A stretch of 64,000 nucleotides of DNA from Acidiflorens sp963841945. Lineage in GTDB: Bacteria; Acidobacteriota; Terriglobia; Terriglobales; Acidobacteriaceae. The translations under genes and the position numbers were made by a program. The DNA is taken from contig CAWJFC010000016.1 of the NCBI GenBank assembly GCA_963841945.1, forward strand, positions 372,001 through 436,000, read 5' to 3'. The notes beneath the pieces are model-generated. The model made no database searches, was not told the origin of the DNA, and worked only from the letters and a program-made list of their open reading frames with translations. Below are positions 33,827-42,837 of the stretch, piece after piece (position 1 is the first letter of the stretch; each line of letters opens with the position of its first letter).

Positions 33827-34747
33827 ATGGGGCTATTGCGTAGGCGTTTCTACATCTTTTTCGTGGCGCGCGACGAAGCGGGGCAGCTTCGCAAGATTTC
33901 CATTCCCGTTCATTATCTTTACGTCTTGATTGCGGGCGCCGCCATCGGTGCCTTCAGCCTGACTGGTATTGCCAGTTCTTACGCCCGCATGCTGCAAAAG
34001 ATTTCCCATTACAACCAGCTCCGGACCGAAGACGCCCAGCTTAAGGACAATTACACGAAGCTGGAGCAGGTCGCCAAAGAGCGCGACATTCAGGTGGCCT
34101 CGCTCGGATCTCTGGCGCGTGAGGTTTCGTCTCTCTATGGACTGAAGTCGAATCCCGCGATGGTCGCTGCCTCGACCGAAAAGATCGAGCAGGCGCAGGT
34201 TGATTCGTCGATGGACACGCTCTATGCGCTGAAGAACACGGCGCTGACCGGGGCGGCAAGTGTCGGGATTTCGATGGGGCTGACCCGCAATTCGACGACC
34301 GCCGACTGGATTCGCGCGAACTCCGCTCCGAATCTCTGGCCGGTTGAGGGGCAGATTACCGGCAGCTTTGGCGAACGCATTGATCCATTCAACGGCGAGG
34401 GTGCATTCCACTCGGGCGTAGATATTTCCGCCAGCCTGGGTTCGGCGGTGATCGCTCCTGCGGATGGGATGGTTACCTTTGCCGATTTCCTTGGTGGCTA
34501 CGGGCGCGCCGTGATGATCGATCACGGACACGGAATATCGACCCGCTACGGGCACCTCGGAAGCTTCGCAGTGACCTCCGGCCAATACCTGCACCGCGGC
34601 GATACCATCGGCTATGTCGGATTAAGCGGACGCTCAACCGGGCCGCACCTCCACTACGAAGTGCGCATCAACGACACCCCGGTGAATCCCTTCAAGTATC
34701 TGCGCGTGACCATGGCGCAGATCGGCGGCTTTGCGGCGGGATCGTAA
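33827..34747 (+). CDS. Membrane-anchored M23 (LytM-type) zinc endopeptidase
   Basis: 306 residues: a basic start and a membrane helix (VHYLYVLIAGAAIGAFSLTG), a coiled-coil stretch (QLRTEDAQLKDNYTKLEQVA), then the peptidase domain. The zinc ligands are present: HSGVDISASLGSAV (H..D), and HLHYEVRINDTPVNP (HxH), with YGHLGSF between them. It would cut peptidoglycan cross-bridges in the periplasm or activate amidases. A hairpin (ATCCG-T6-CGGAT) overlaps the ATG, and no clear Shine-Dalgarno is visible, so initiation may be structure-controlled. Confidence 0.9.
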   Translation: MGLLRRRFYIFFVARDEAGQLRKISIPVHYLYVLIAGAAIGAFSLTGIASSYARMLQKISHYNQLRTEDAQLKDNYTKLEQVAKERDIQVASLGSLAREVSSLYGLKSNPAMVAASTEKIEQAQVDSSMDTLYALKNTALTGAASVGISMGLTRNSTTADWIRANSAPNLWPVEGQITGSFGERIDPFNGEGAFHSGVDISASLGSAVIAPADGMVTFADFLGGYGRAVMIDHGHGISTRYGHLGSFAVTSGQYLHRGDTIGYVGLSGRSTGPHLHYEVRINDTPVNPFKYLRVTMAQIGGFAAGS

Positions 34748-34749
34748 AT

Positions 34750-34780
34750 CAGCTGCGAGCTTCGCGCCATTAGCTGCTGG
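34750..34780 (+). repeat. Heptad repeat tract after the M23 gene
   Basis: Units CAGCTGC GAGCTTC GCGCCAT TAGCTGC, beginning 2 nt after the stop. Confidence 0.6.
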
Positions 34781-34820
34781 AAAGCCCCAAAATCAATCTT
34801 ATTCTTTCCGGCCCTCGACG

Positions 34821-35810
34821 TTACCCCTTCGCCTTTTTCACTTCCTCGATCAACGGCGGCACGATGTCGAACAGACTCCCCACTACCGCAAAGTCGGCGA
34901 TCTCGAAAATAGGCGCCTCAGAATCCTTATTGATTGCGATGATGCTCCGCGATCCTTTCATGCCGACGATGTGCTGAATCGCGCCCGAGATTCCGAGCGC
35001 CAGATAGAGCTTGGGAGCGACCGTCTGGCCTGACGAACCGATCTGGCGATCCATCGGCAGCCAGCCGTTGTCGCAGATCGGGCGCGAGGCGGCTATCTCT
35101 CCGCCGAGCGCGGTGGCCAGTTGCTGGGCTAGGTCGATGTTTTTCTGCTCCTTGATTCCGCGGCCAACCGAAACGATGATCTCGGCTTGCGTCAGGTCGA
35201 CCGCCTGCTTCGCTTCCTTGAATACTTCCTGCGGATGGTTGCGAATGACTCCATCGGGAACATCGACGTTCACCGTCTCGACCGGAGCCGGGGACGCGCC
35301 GGCTTCGGCTTTATCCGCGCGGAACGATCCGTTCTGGAAGGTCGCAAAGCATGTGCCCGAGCCAGTGAAAGCAACGTCGGCGACGAATTTTCCCTGGAAC
35401 ATCTGCCGCGTGAACACCAGCTTCCCGCCTTCGTACTTGAAGCCGATAATGTCGCTGATGGCGGTGGTTTTGAGCGCGGTCGCGAGCTTGGGAATGAAGT
35501 CGCGCACCTGGTAGGTGTGCGGCATGAGCACGAGCTTCGCGGGATGCTGGGCGAGAAATTCCTTGAGCGCGTGCGCGAAAGCATCGGGCGTGTACGGTTC
35601 GAGCTTTGGCGACTCGATGTCATAGACCTTCGCTACTTTTTTGGCGGCGATTTCGGCCGCTATGGCGGCAACGTTCGAGCCGGCTACGGCGGCTTCGAGC
35701 GTCCATCCGGTTTGCGCGGCGATGGCTTGGCCGGCGGCGATGGTCTCCCACGAAACGCGGTTCAGTTTCCCTTCACGCTGCTCGACTACTACCAGGATAT
35801 TTTCAGACAT
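34821..35810 (-). CDS. etfA: Electron transfer flavoprotein alpha subunit
   Basis: 329 residues. The C-terminal FAD domain is intact: SRPICDNGWLPMDRQIGSSG, KLYLALGISGAIQHIVGMKG and IIAINKDSEAPIFEIADFAV. With EtfB it carries electrons from acyl-CoA and other dehydrogenases to the quinone pool. It follows etfB by about 106 nt, a gap that contains a heptad repeat. Confidence 0.96.
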   Translation of the reverse strand: MSENILVVVEQREGKLNRVSWETIAAGQAIAAQTGWTLEAAVAGSNVAAIAAEIAAKKVAKVYDIESPKLEPYTPDAFAHALKEFLAQHPAKLVLMPHTYQVRDFIPKLATALKTTAISDIIGFKYEGGKLVFTRQMFQGKFVADVAFTGSGTCFATFQNGSFRADKAEAGASPAPVETVNVDVPDGVIRNHPQEVFKEAKQAVDLTQAEIIVSVGRGIKEQKNIDLAQQLATALGGEIAASRPICDNGWLPMDRQIGSSGQTVAPKLYLALGISGAIQHIVGMKGSRSIIAINKDSEAPIFEIADFAVVGSLFDIVPPLIEEVKKAKG

Positions 35811-35826
35811 ATATGAGTTCTCTGTG

Positions 35827-35848
35827 CAGTTGCTAGTTCGCTAGCTCG
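35827..35848 (+). repeat. Heptad repeat between etfB and etfA
   Basis: Units CAGTTGC TAGTTCG CTAGCTCG, between the etfB stop and the etfA start. Confidence 0.55.
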
Positions 35849-35916
35849 TGTCCGTCCCTAGTTCTCAGAGCTGGACGGCAGAAGTCAATTTTCCGCGAGC
35901 GCTGAGAAGATGATTT

Positions 35917-36687
35917 CTATAAAACTCTGACGTCGTTCTTCAGTTTCTCCACCAGCTTCTTGGCCACTTCCGCTGGCGGGCCTTCAATGAATTCGGTGTT
36001 CTTCGACTTTACCGGCAGGTAGAGCTTTTCAATTTTTTGCAGGTTTGGGCTCAGGTCTGCCTGGACCTCGGCCATCGTCACTTTGCGCAGCGGTTTGTTC
36101 TTTGCCTGCTTGATCCCAATCAGTGTTGCATAGCGCAGCTTGTTGATGCCGGACTGAATCGTCAGCACGGCCGGCAGCGGCATGTCTACAAATTGAAAGA
36201 AGCCGGCTTCCAACTCGCGCTTCACCCGGATGCCGCCTTCATTTTTTTCGATCTGCATGATGATGGTGGCATGCGGCCAGCCAAGAATTTCAGCCAGAAT
36301 TACACCAGTCTGTGCGAAGCCGTAGTCGTCGGATTGCAGGCCGGTAAAGATCAGGTCGAACTTTTCGTCTTTGATGGCGCCGGCAATGGCGCGGGCGGTG
36401 TTGTAGGCATCAAGGCCAACAAAGCCATTGTCTTCGAGATGAATGGCGCGGTCGGCGCCCTTGGCGAGGGCTTCGCGCAAAACCTGCTGCGCGCGCGTCG
36501 GGCCCGCGGTGATGACGACCACTTCGCCCGAATGCTTTTCCTTCTGCCGCAGCGCCTCTTCCAAAGCAAACGCGTCGGGCTCGTTGACCTCGTATGACAC
36601 GTCTTCCCGAATCCACGTCCCCGCCTCGTTCAGCTTAAGCGGGGCGTCCTTCTGCGGAACTTGCTTCATGCAAACCAGGATCTTCAC
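35917..36687 (-). CDS. etfB: Electron transfer flavoprotein beta subunit
   Basis: 256 residues: MKILVCMKQVPQKDAPLKLN, YEVNEPDAFALEEALRQKEK, LIFTGLQSDDYGFAQTGVIL and the C-terminal KPLRKVTMAEV. It binds AMP and pairs with EtfA. First gene of an etfBA unit; no dehydrogenase or quinone oxidoreductase lies next to it. Confidence 0.96.
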   Translation of the reverse strand: MKILVCMKQVPQKDAPLKLNEAGTWIREDVSYEVNEPDAFALEEALRQKEKHSGEVVVITAGPTRAQQVLREALAKGADRAIHLEDNGFVGLDAYNTARAIAGAIKDEKFDLIFTGLQSDDYGFAQTGVILAEILGWPHATIIMQIEKNEGGIRVKRELEAGFFQFVDMPLPAVLTIQSGINKLRYATLIGIKQAKNKPLRKVTMAEVQADLSPNLQKIEKLYLPVKSKNTEFIEGPPAEVAKKLVEKLKNDVRVL

Positions 36688-36864
36688 AATTCAGCTCCCA
36701 TTGCCGCCGACTCCCGATTGCCGAAATCAGCGGAGCAAACTGGCAAGTATAAATGTTTCGGAGCGTGTCGAGCGGTGAGATTCCGTTTCAATTTCTTCCC
36801 ACTGAAAAAGGGGGGGCACTGCTAAACGAAGACACCGAGAAAATCACGGTTGGGCAAAACCGTA

Positions 36865-37095
36865 TTACCCAAGTTCCGGATTCTCCGGTGGCGGAGGAAC
36901 ATCGCGAAAGTCATTCTTCTTGCCCGACCGCGGCCGGCCCAAAGTCGGAGTTATGGTCGAAGGAGTCCTGGTCGAAGGAACTTTACTCTGCTGTGCAGGA
37001 AAGCGAGGCACGCCCTGGTTTTTCATCTTCACGATGCGCCGCAAAAACGAGAGGAGGATTATCGCGAAAACCGCGATCCTCAGCCATGAATCCAT
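36865..37095 (-). CDS. Small membrane-anchored Pro-rich protein
   Basis: 76 residues: one N-terminal hydrophobic helix (WLRIAVFAIILLSFL), then a basic, proline-rich cytoplasmic or periplasmic tail ending DVPPPPENPELG. It lies 28 nt downstream of the zinc-ribbon gene on the same strand, which supports it over overlapping frames. Family unknown. Confidence 0.5.
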   Translation of the reverse strand: MDSWLRIAVFAIILLSFLRRIVKMKNQGVPRFPAQQSKVPSTRTPSTITPTLGRPRSGKKNDFRDVPPPPENPELG

Positions 37096-37123
37096 TGCTC
37101 CCCATCCTCCGAGTGCCGGGTTA

Positions 37124-37399
37124 TCAGTCCAGGAACGCTACGCTCTGCACGCCTGTGATTTCGAAGCGCTTGCGGCAACGGATATTTTTGCAGACCATCA
37201 TATCGTCGCGGCGCAGCATATAGGACTGGGCCTTGGCGAACTTGGCGCGATCACGCTCATCGGCGCGCGGCGGCAGGTTCTTTTTCTTGGTGCGCACCAA
37301 CCATTGAATCTCGTACTCGCCGGCCTGATGGCAGTGCGGACAATTTAAATTCGCGGGCTTCTTGTCGGAACGCTCCTCGAAAAAATCGCGCTCATCCAT
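37124..37399 (-). CDS. Small zinc-ribbon-like protein
   Basis: 91 residues with two Cys pairs, CPHCHQAGEY and VCKNIRCRKRFE, spaced like a zinc ribbon, and a basic linker (TKKKNLPPRADERDRAKFAK). Probably nucleic-acid or protein binding. First gene of a short same-strand run with the 76-aa protein; divergent from the 54-aa Lys-rich gene. Confidence 0.65.
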   Translation of the reverse strand: MDERDFFEERSDKKPANLNCPHCHQAGEYEIQWLVRTKKKNLPPRADERDRAKFAKAQSYMLRRDDMMVCKNIRCRKRFEITGVQSVAFLD

Positions 37400-37505
37400 A
37401 GTGGGCTCTCGACTGCTATTCGATTATTGCACTTTTGATTCGTGAAATGTGAAAGGATGCGAACAAGAATCTGGTGTTTGAGTTGAGGTATGCTTGGGGT
37501 TCCCG

Positions 37506-37670
37506 ATGCCCAAGAAGCGCAAAAAGAAAAGTTTCTCGGCCGCCACGGTCGTGCGCGAGATGGCGCGCGAGCGGGTCGGTTCGCCCAAACCATCCCGGCT
37601 CGTTCCCGCTAAGACCACGAAGGCTGAAAAGCATAAACCTACGCTTGGGAAGCTGCTGACCGACGAGTAG
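37506..37670 (+). CDS. 54-aa lysine-rich small protein
   Basis: Starts MPKKRKKKSFSAATVVREMA and ends TLGKLLTDE. It carries 12 Lys and 6 Arg in 54 residues, with a short amphipathic helix in the middle. Such composition suggests nucleic-acid or ribosome binding, but that is only inference. The initiator context is TTGGGG about 9 nt upstream. Confidence 0.45.
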   Translation: MPKKRKKKSFSAATVVREMARERVGSPKPSRLVPAKTTKAEKHKPTLGKLLTDE

Positions 37671-37745
37671 CCTCGCGCAGAACCGCCTTCTCCGCTCGTC
37701 TGACCCCGTCCTCTTATCTTCCCACCGCTATTCTTCGGTACTGCG

Positions 37746-38417
37746 CTACTGCGCCGTGAAGGTGGCGATTACATTGACAAAAGCGCCTGCGGCTATGGTC
37801 ACCGTGCATTGGTTCGAACTCGGAGAAGGACATGCCTGCCAACCCCCGAAGGTCGAGTTCTCGCCCGTCGTCGCAGTCAAGGTTACCGTACCCGGAGCGA
37901 AGAGCGCCCCGCACGCCGTTCCCGGACAGGTGATACCGGTGGGCAAACTCACGACGGTTCCAACGCCGGTACCGGAGGGAGTAACCACCAACTCACCATC
38001 TGTGGATGAGGCCCCGGGACAAGTGGGTTGACTCCCATCAATTGTCATGGTCGCGTAGCCGACCACAATGTTGCCTGCACCGCCGGTCCCCTCCGGCGCG
38101 GTCGCGGACACATCCACGATTCCGCATACGCCGTTTGGACCTACCTGCTCACCATCCGTCCCCGGCTTCAGCACCAGCATGCTTGGAACATCGGTTGACC
38201 ACGTCACCTCTGCGCTGATGTCCTTGGTTGCGGGTGGATGAATATAAGTTCCATAGGCCTTAAGAACAGCCGACACGGACTGCGGGGTCTGGTACGTCAC
38301 CGTGGCCGGCGTAATCTGAATGCTCTGCAGCTTCTGATCGTGGCCACAACTCGGCAGGCTTAGAAACGCACCCGCTGCCAACAGGCTGCCAATGGCCAGC
38401 CCGAAATATTTGCGCAT
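37746..38417 (-). CDS. Lipoprotein with Ig-like (Big_2-type) domain
   Basis: About 223 residues. The signal peptide ends in a lipobox (FLSLPSCGHD), so it is lipid-anchored. QSIQITPATVTYQTPQSVSA to VTWSTDVPSM resembles a bacterial Ig-like domain. The C-terminal part (GTVTLTATTGENSTFGGWQA) is a repeat-type beta domain often seen in secreted proteins. ATG at 38417 (MRKYFGLA) is preferred over 38426. Confidence 0.7.
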   Translation of the reverse strand: MRKYFGLAIGSLLAAGAFLSLPSCGHDQKLQSIQITPATVTYQTPQSVSAVLKAYGTYIHPPATKDISAEVTWSTDVPSMLVLKPGTDGEQVGPNGVCGIVDVSATAPEGTGGAGNIVVGYATMTIDGSQPTCPGASSTDGELVVTPSGTGVGTVVSLPTGITCPGTACGALFAPGTVTLTATTGENSTFGGWQACPSPSSNQCTVTIAAGAFVNVIATFTAQ

Positions 38418-38553
38418 ACCCACCACTCCCTGGGACAGATTTCTACCGATTCCACTTGAAGATTCCGGGAAAGATGAAATCTAGTAGATAGCCCGGCAAA
38501 AAGCAAGAAAGCAGTGCGCGGCAATTACCGCTCAAGCCCGGGCCCGCGAACCT

Positions 38554-39525
38554 CTAGTGCAGTCCGGCGCTCGCCAGCATTTCTAGAAATTGCTTTTGAG
38601 TGCGCATGTCGATCGATTGCGCGACCAGTTTGCCGTCACGATCGTAGACAAAACTCTTCGGAATTCCTTCGACGATGAATGCTTCGTTCACCTTTCGCCC
38701 TGGATCGAGCAGAATCGGAAAAGTGACTTTGCGGTCGCGGACGAAGGGTGCGACTTTGGATTGCTCTTCGTCAGAAATACCGAGAATGACTAGACCTTGC
38801 GAACCGAAGCGCTCATACAGCGCTTCGAGATCGGGCATTTCTTTGCGACACGGTGGACACCACGTTGCCCAGAAGTTGACGACCACGACTTTGCCGCGAA
38901 GCTCAGAGAGGCTCCAGCTCTTGCCGTTTAGATCTTTCAGAGTGAAATCGGCATGCTCGCGTTTTCGGTCGTCGGCTTCAAGGCGCGCCACGGCTGCGTG
39001 ATATTGATCATCGTTAAGCGAGGCGTCGACGTGCTCGTAGCGAACCAGAGAGGCCAGTTCCACATACGGCGGGGCGGGCTCGCGCTGCGGCGTGGTTGCG
39101 GCGGGCGGGTTAGCGCCGGTGCCGGCTTCGGCGTTTGTCCGCTCATGCCAAGGAACAGGACGCTCTTTCAGGGTCTCGGCCAGCGTCGCCGCCACCTCTT
39201 GCAAGGCAGCGTGACCAAAGTCTCCCTCGGTCGAAAGATTCGCGAGCCCGAAGGCCAGCCGCAACTTGTTTTCAGTTGCGGGTAGTTGCCGAATCCTGAT
39301 GGCGAGGGTTCTAGTAGTCTCGGCCCGTACGTCGTCCGGCAGCGCTCGGAGGCCGTGGATCTGCTCGGCCACCGGCTTCTCATCTGCGCTCCAGACGATC
39401 TCTTGTTTCTGCCCGAATGCCGGGCAAAGCGCCAGAAAAGCCAGCAGCCCGATCGCAGCCATCAGCGCCATTTTTTCTGCAAGACTTTCTTTCGTTCGGG
39501 CGCAGACTCTGATCATCTTTTCCAT
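38554..39525 (-). CDS. TlpA/ResA-like thiol-disulfide oxidoreductase
   Basis: 323 residues: a signal/anchor segment (MALMAAIGLLAFLALCPAFG), an N-terminal helical domain of ~180 residues unique to this protein, then a TlpA thioredoxin domain. The domain reads FTLKDLNGKSWSLSELRGKV, then the active site WCPPC in NFWATWCPPCRKEMPDLEAL, and the cis-Pro loop VEGIPKSFVYDRDG. It acts in the periplasm, reducing disulfides, for instance in cytochrome c maturation. Confidence 0.88.
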   Translation of the reverse strand: MEKMIRVCARTKESLAEKMALMAAIGLLAFLALCPAFGQKQEIVWSADEKPVAEQIHGLRALPDDVRAETTRTLAIRIRQLPATENKLRLAFGLANLSTEGDFGHAALQEVAATLAETLKERPVPWHERTNAEAGTGANPPAATTPQREPAPPYVELASLVRYEHVDASLNDDQYHAAVARLEADDRKREHADFTLKDLNGKSWSLSELRGKVVVVNFWATWCPPCRKEMPDLEALYERFGSQGLVILGISDEEQSKVAPFVRDRKVTFPILLDPGRKVNEAFIVEGIPKSFVYDRDGKLVAQSIDMRTQKQFLEMLASAGLH

Positions 39526-39836
39526 AGCTCAGTCCCTTCCTCGCCTGCCAGATTACACGGTTGCGCACAGGTTCGTCTCGCCCTCATCGCGGAAATTCCC
39601 GCCGCGACCGCGCATTCGACGATCTCGGTTCGCGCATTCGCGCAGACAAAACAAGCGAAGACAAAACTTAAAGAGAATACTTAGTTAGGATTGAGAAAAT
39701 GGACATATCCTCTCTTGCTAAACATCGAATTGGCCTCGTGACGTTTGTAACCTCTCCGAGGTGTTATCAGGTGAAAAGCGGCTGCCGGGTTGAGTAAATA
39801 GTAAGCAGTGTTACCCGGAAGTTGAGGTCGCCCCGC
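39526..39836. other. Divergent intergenic region
   Basis: About 311 bp between the TlpA-like gene and the Ig-repeat lipoprotein gene. A hairpin CCGGGT/ACCCGG with a 22-nt loop (39785-39818) stands just before TTGAGG, the likely ribosome-binding site of the lipoprotein gene. Nothing else is supported. Confidence 0.45.
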
Positions 39837-42677
39837 ATGACATCCTCCCGCCGTTGTGTTGTCGCGCTCATCAGCGTCTTTTTCATTTCCCTGCTTGTCG
39901 CCTGCAGCAATAGCTCAACCCCCAGCATTTCCGTGAGCTTGACGCCCGACGCTACTCAGTCCATCGATCAGGCGCAGACCGTAAGCATTACGGCTACCAT
40001 TGCGAATGATTCCAAAAGCGCCGGCGTTACCTGGAGCGTGGCCGGCGGCGGCACGTTGAGCAACCAGATGGCCAGCGGCGCCACTTACAACGCACCCGCT
40101 TCAGTTACCACTTCTTTTCCGGCAACAGTCACGGCAACTTCCGTCAGCGATCCCTCGAAGTCCGCGTCCTTGCGGATCAACGTAAACCCGCTGCCCACGA
40201 TTACGACGCAATCGGTGCCGCAGGCAACCGCGGGCGTGACCTATTCAGCGGTGATCTCAACCAGCGGCGGCAGCACTCCCTTCACATGGAGCATTTCCTC
40301 GGGTACGCTTCCGGCGGGAATCACGCTGGGAACGAGCACGGGCAGCTCGGTGCCGATTTTCGGGATGGCGACCGGCCCCGGCAGCAGTTCGGTGACTGTC
40401 AAAGTTGTTGACGCCTCGGGAAATTCGGCAACCCAGGCCCTAACCATCACCGTCAATCCAGCGGCCACACTCGCGATCACCACCACATCGCTTGCGACGG
40501 GCGTTCTTGGCGCCGCTTACAGCCAGACTCTGACTGCCACGGGCGGAGTGCCGGGTTATCAGTGGACGATTGTTTCCGGAAGCTTGCCGCCGGGTCTCAC
40601 TCTGAACGCGAGTTCGGGAACCATCAGTGGGACACCGACGGCGACCGGCATATCGGGCTTTTCCGTCAAGGTCACCGATTCTGGAACGCCATCTCCACAA
40701 ACGGCGGAGGCCAGTCTCAGCATCACGATCAACACTCCGCCCCCATTGCAGATCACAACCACATCGCTGCCGAACGGTGCCACCGGGTCTTCCTACGCCG
40801 CCGCATTGGCCGCGACAGGCGGAGTGCAGCCTTACAGCTGGAGCGTGACCAGCGGCTCCCTGCCGGCGGGATTGACGCTCACCAGCAATAGCGGACAGAT
40901 ATCAGGAACGCCGACAGCCACCGGAGCTTTTGCCTTCACCGTGCAGGTGAAGGACTCGGAGAATCCAGCGGTGGCGGTCACGGCGAACTTGAGCATCACC
41001 ATCGCTGCCGGCACGCCGTTGCAGATCAATACCAGCACCCTGCCCGAGGGCAGCGAGGCGACATCCTATGCGGTCACGCTGGCGGCAAGCGGCGGCACCC
41101 AGCCTTACACATGGAGTCTCGCCAGTGGCAGCCTGCCGGGGGGCCTCACCTTGAACGCGAGTGCGGGAACGATCACCGGGAAACCGACGGCCACCGGAAC
41201 TTTTAATATCACATTGAAGGTCACGGACTCAGCTTCGGGGACGGCAAGCGCACCCTTAAGCATCTTTGTCATCGCCTGCAACAATGACAGCGCCCTCAAC
41301 GGAAACTGGGCGATGATGCTCAGAGGCTACAACAATAATCAGCAACCGGCGCCATTTTCGGCTGCCGTGGCCAGTTTTGTGGCGGATGGCTCCGGCAACA
41401 TCACCGGCGGGAGCATCGATATCAACGATCAGGTCAACGGGCCCGCGAGCGGCAGCATCACCAGCGGCAAATACTGCATCGCCACCAATAACGCGGGCTT
41501 AATGACGCTGAATCAAAACGTCGGCGGAAGTTCAACCGCGCACACCTATGCCATCGCATTGAACAGCAGCAACAGCAATGGGCACTTGATTTCGTACGAT
41601 AATTCGGCGCTGGTCACGTCCGGTCCACTTCGGCAGCAGACGACCTCTGCCTTCGCCACCAGCCAGATCAGCGGCTACTATGCCTTCGGCCTCATTGGCG
41701 CCGATAGCGGCGGCGCGGCGGCGATCTCTCGCTCTGGCATGGCAGGCACATTTTTGGCCAACGGCGCTGGCACGCTCAACGGTATCGCGGACTCGGACGC
41801 CGATGGAACCCTCGGTTCCGAGGTCACCGTGCAGGCCGGCGATTTGACCGTGCTTTCAAGCACTACCGGGCGCGGCACAGTCACCATTGCGATCGACTCC
41901 ACCAACATGAATTTCGTTTTCTACGTGGTCAGCTCGACCGAACTCCTGCTGATGGAGTCTGACGCGGTCACAAAACCGCTGCTGGCGGGCCAGGTTCTGG
42001 GGCAGACCGAAGGCGGCTCGTTCAGCAATATCTCTCTGGATGGAATCGCGATTCTCGGCGCCCAGGCGATCGATGGCAGCGGGGCGCAGCCTGCGGGCTT
42101 TGTGACTGCCGGAACCATCAATGCGGGAGGAAACGGCACTGCTTCAATCAATCTCGATCAGAACGATGCCGGAACCGAAGGCACGGTGAGCGCTACGGGG
42201 ACCTACGCCGTATCCGCCAATGGCCGCGTCACCCTGACCGGATTCGGCAATCATCCGCCAGTTCTCTATCTCATCTCGCCCAACACAGGCTTCGCGATTG
42301 GAACAGATGACACCGTGTTGTTTGGACGCTTTTTCGCGCAGAGCGGCAGCAGCTTCACCAACGGATCAATCACCGGCTCCTACTCGGGAGGAAGCGAACC
42401 GCCAGAGGATGTCAACTCGGGCTCCGAGGTGGATTTGCTCACGAGCGATGGGGTCGGCGATTTAACCGGCTTCTCCCTGGCCAGCAATGGGAGCGCGCCG
42501 CAGAACACTCCCATCTCGGCTACCTACTCTGTTTCTGGCAACGGACGCGTTACTGTGTCGCAGGGCGGTAATCAGGTTGGCATCGTTTACATCATTGACA
42601 GTAGTGCGTTACTGTTTATGCCCGTCGGCGGACCGAGCGGCACGGCGGACCCGACCGTGCAGTGGCTTGAACAGTAG
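39837..42677 (+). CDS. Large lipoprotein with four He_PIG/Ig-like repeats
   Basis: 946 residues. A lipobox-type signal peptide (FISLLVACSN) is followed by a Big_2-like unit and four He_PIG repeats of ~90 residues. Each repeat has the pattern GG..PY.WS..SGSLP.GL.LN...G.I.GTPTATG. The C-terminal ~480 residues (from DSALNGNWAMMLRGYNNN) contain repeated blocks such as GYYAFGLIGAD and GTLNGIADSDADG. Cell-surface adhesion or carbohydrate binding is inferred from domain type. ATG at 39837 is preferred because TTGAGG lies 9 nt upstream. Confidence 0.8.
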   Translation: MTSSRRCVVALISVFFISLLVACSNSSTPSISVSLTPDATQSIDQAQTVSITATIANDSKSAGVTWSVAGGGTLSNQMASGATYNAPASVTTSFPATVTATSVSDPSKSASLRINVNPLPTITTQSVPQATAGVTYSAVISTSGGSTPFTWSISSGTLPAGITLGTSTGSSVPIFGMATGPGSSSVTVKVVDASGNSATQALTITVNPAATLAITTTSLATGVLGAAYSQTLTATGGVPGYQWTIVSGSLPPGLTLNASSGTISGTPTATGISGFSVKVTDSGTPSPQTAEASLSITINTPPPLQITTTSLPNGATGSSYAAALAATGGVQPYSWSVTSGSLPAGLTLTSNSGQISGTPTATGAFAFTVQVKDSENPAVAVTANLSITIAAGTPLQINTSTLPEGSEATSYAVTLAASGGTQPYTWSLASGSLPGGLTLNASAGTITGKPTATGTFNITLKVTDSASGTASAPLSIFVIACNNDSALNGNWAMMLRGYNNNQQPAPFSAAVASFVADGSGNITGGSIDINDQVNGPASGSITSGKYCIATNNAGLMTLNQNVGGSSTAHTYAIALNSSNSNGHLISYDNSALVTSGPLRQQTTSAFATSQISGYYAFGLIGADSGGAAAISRSGMAGTFLANGAGTLNGIADSDADGTLGSEVTVQAGDLTVLSSTTGRGTVTIAIDSTNMNFVFYVVSSTELLLMESDAVTKPLLAGQVLGQTEGGSFSNISLDGIAILGAQAIDGSGAQPAGFVTAGTINAGGNGTASINLDQNDAGTEGTVSATGTYAVSANGRVTLTGFGNHPPVLYLISPNTGFAIGTDDTVLFGRFFAQSGSSFTNGSITGSYSGGSEPPEDVNSGSEVDLLTSDGVGDLTGFSLASNGSAPQNTPISATYSVSGNGRVTVSQGGNQVGIVYIIDSSALLFMPVGGPSGTADPTVQWLEQ

Positions 42678-42837
42678 CTTCCGAATCTTCGCATCCGACG
42701 CCGGGGCTCGTGCTTAAATCGCGGTCTTCGGCGTCTTCGTTTCTGCCAAGCTCTACTCTTTTCCCTCCCGCGCTCGACTCGTTTTGCGGCAGCCTTGAGT
42801 GGGTTCGCCGCAGCGCTTCGTTGTAACATCGAAGCGC

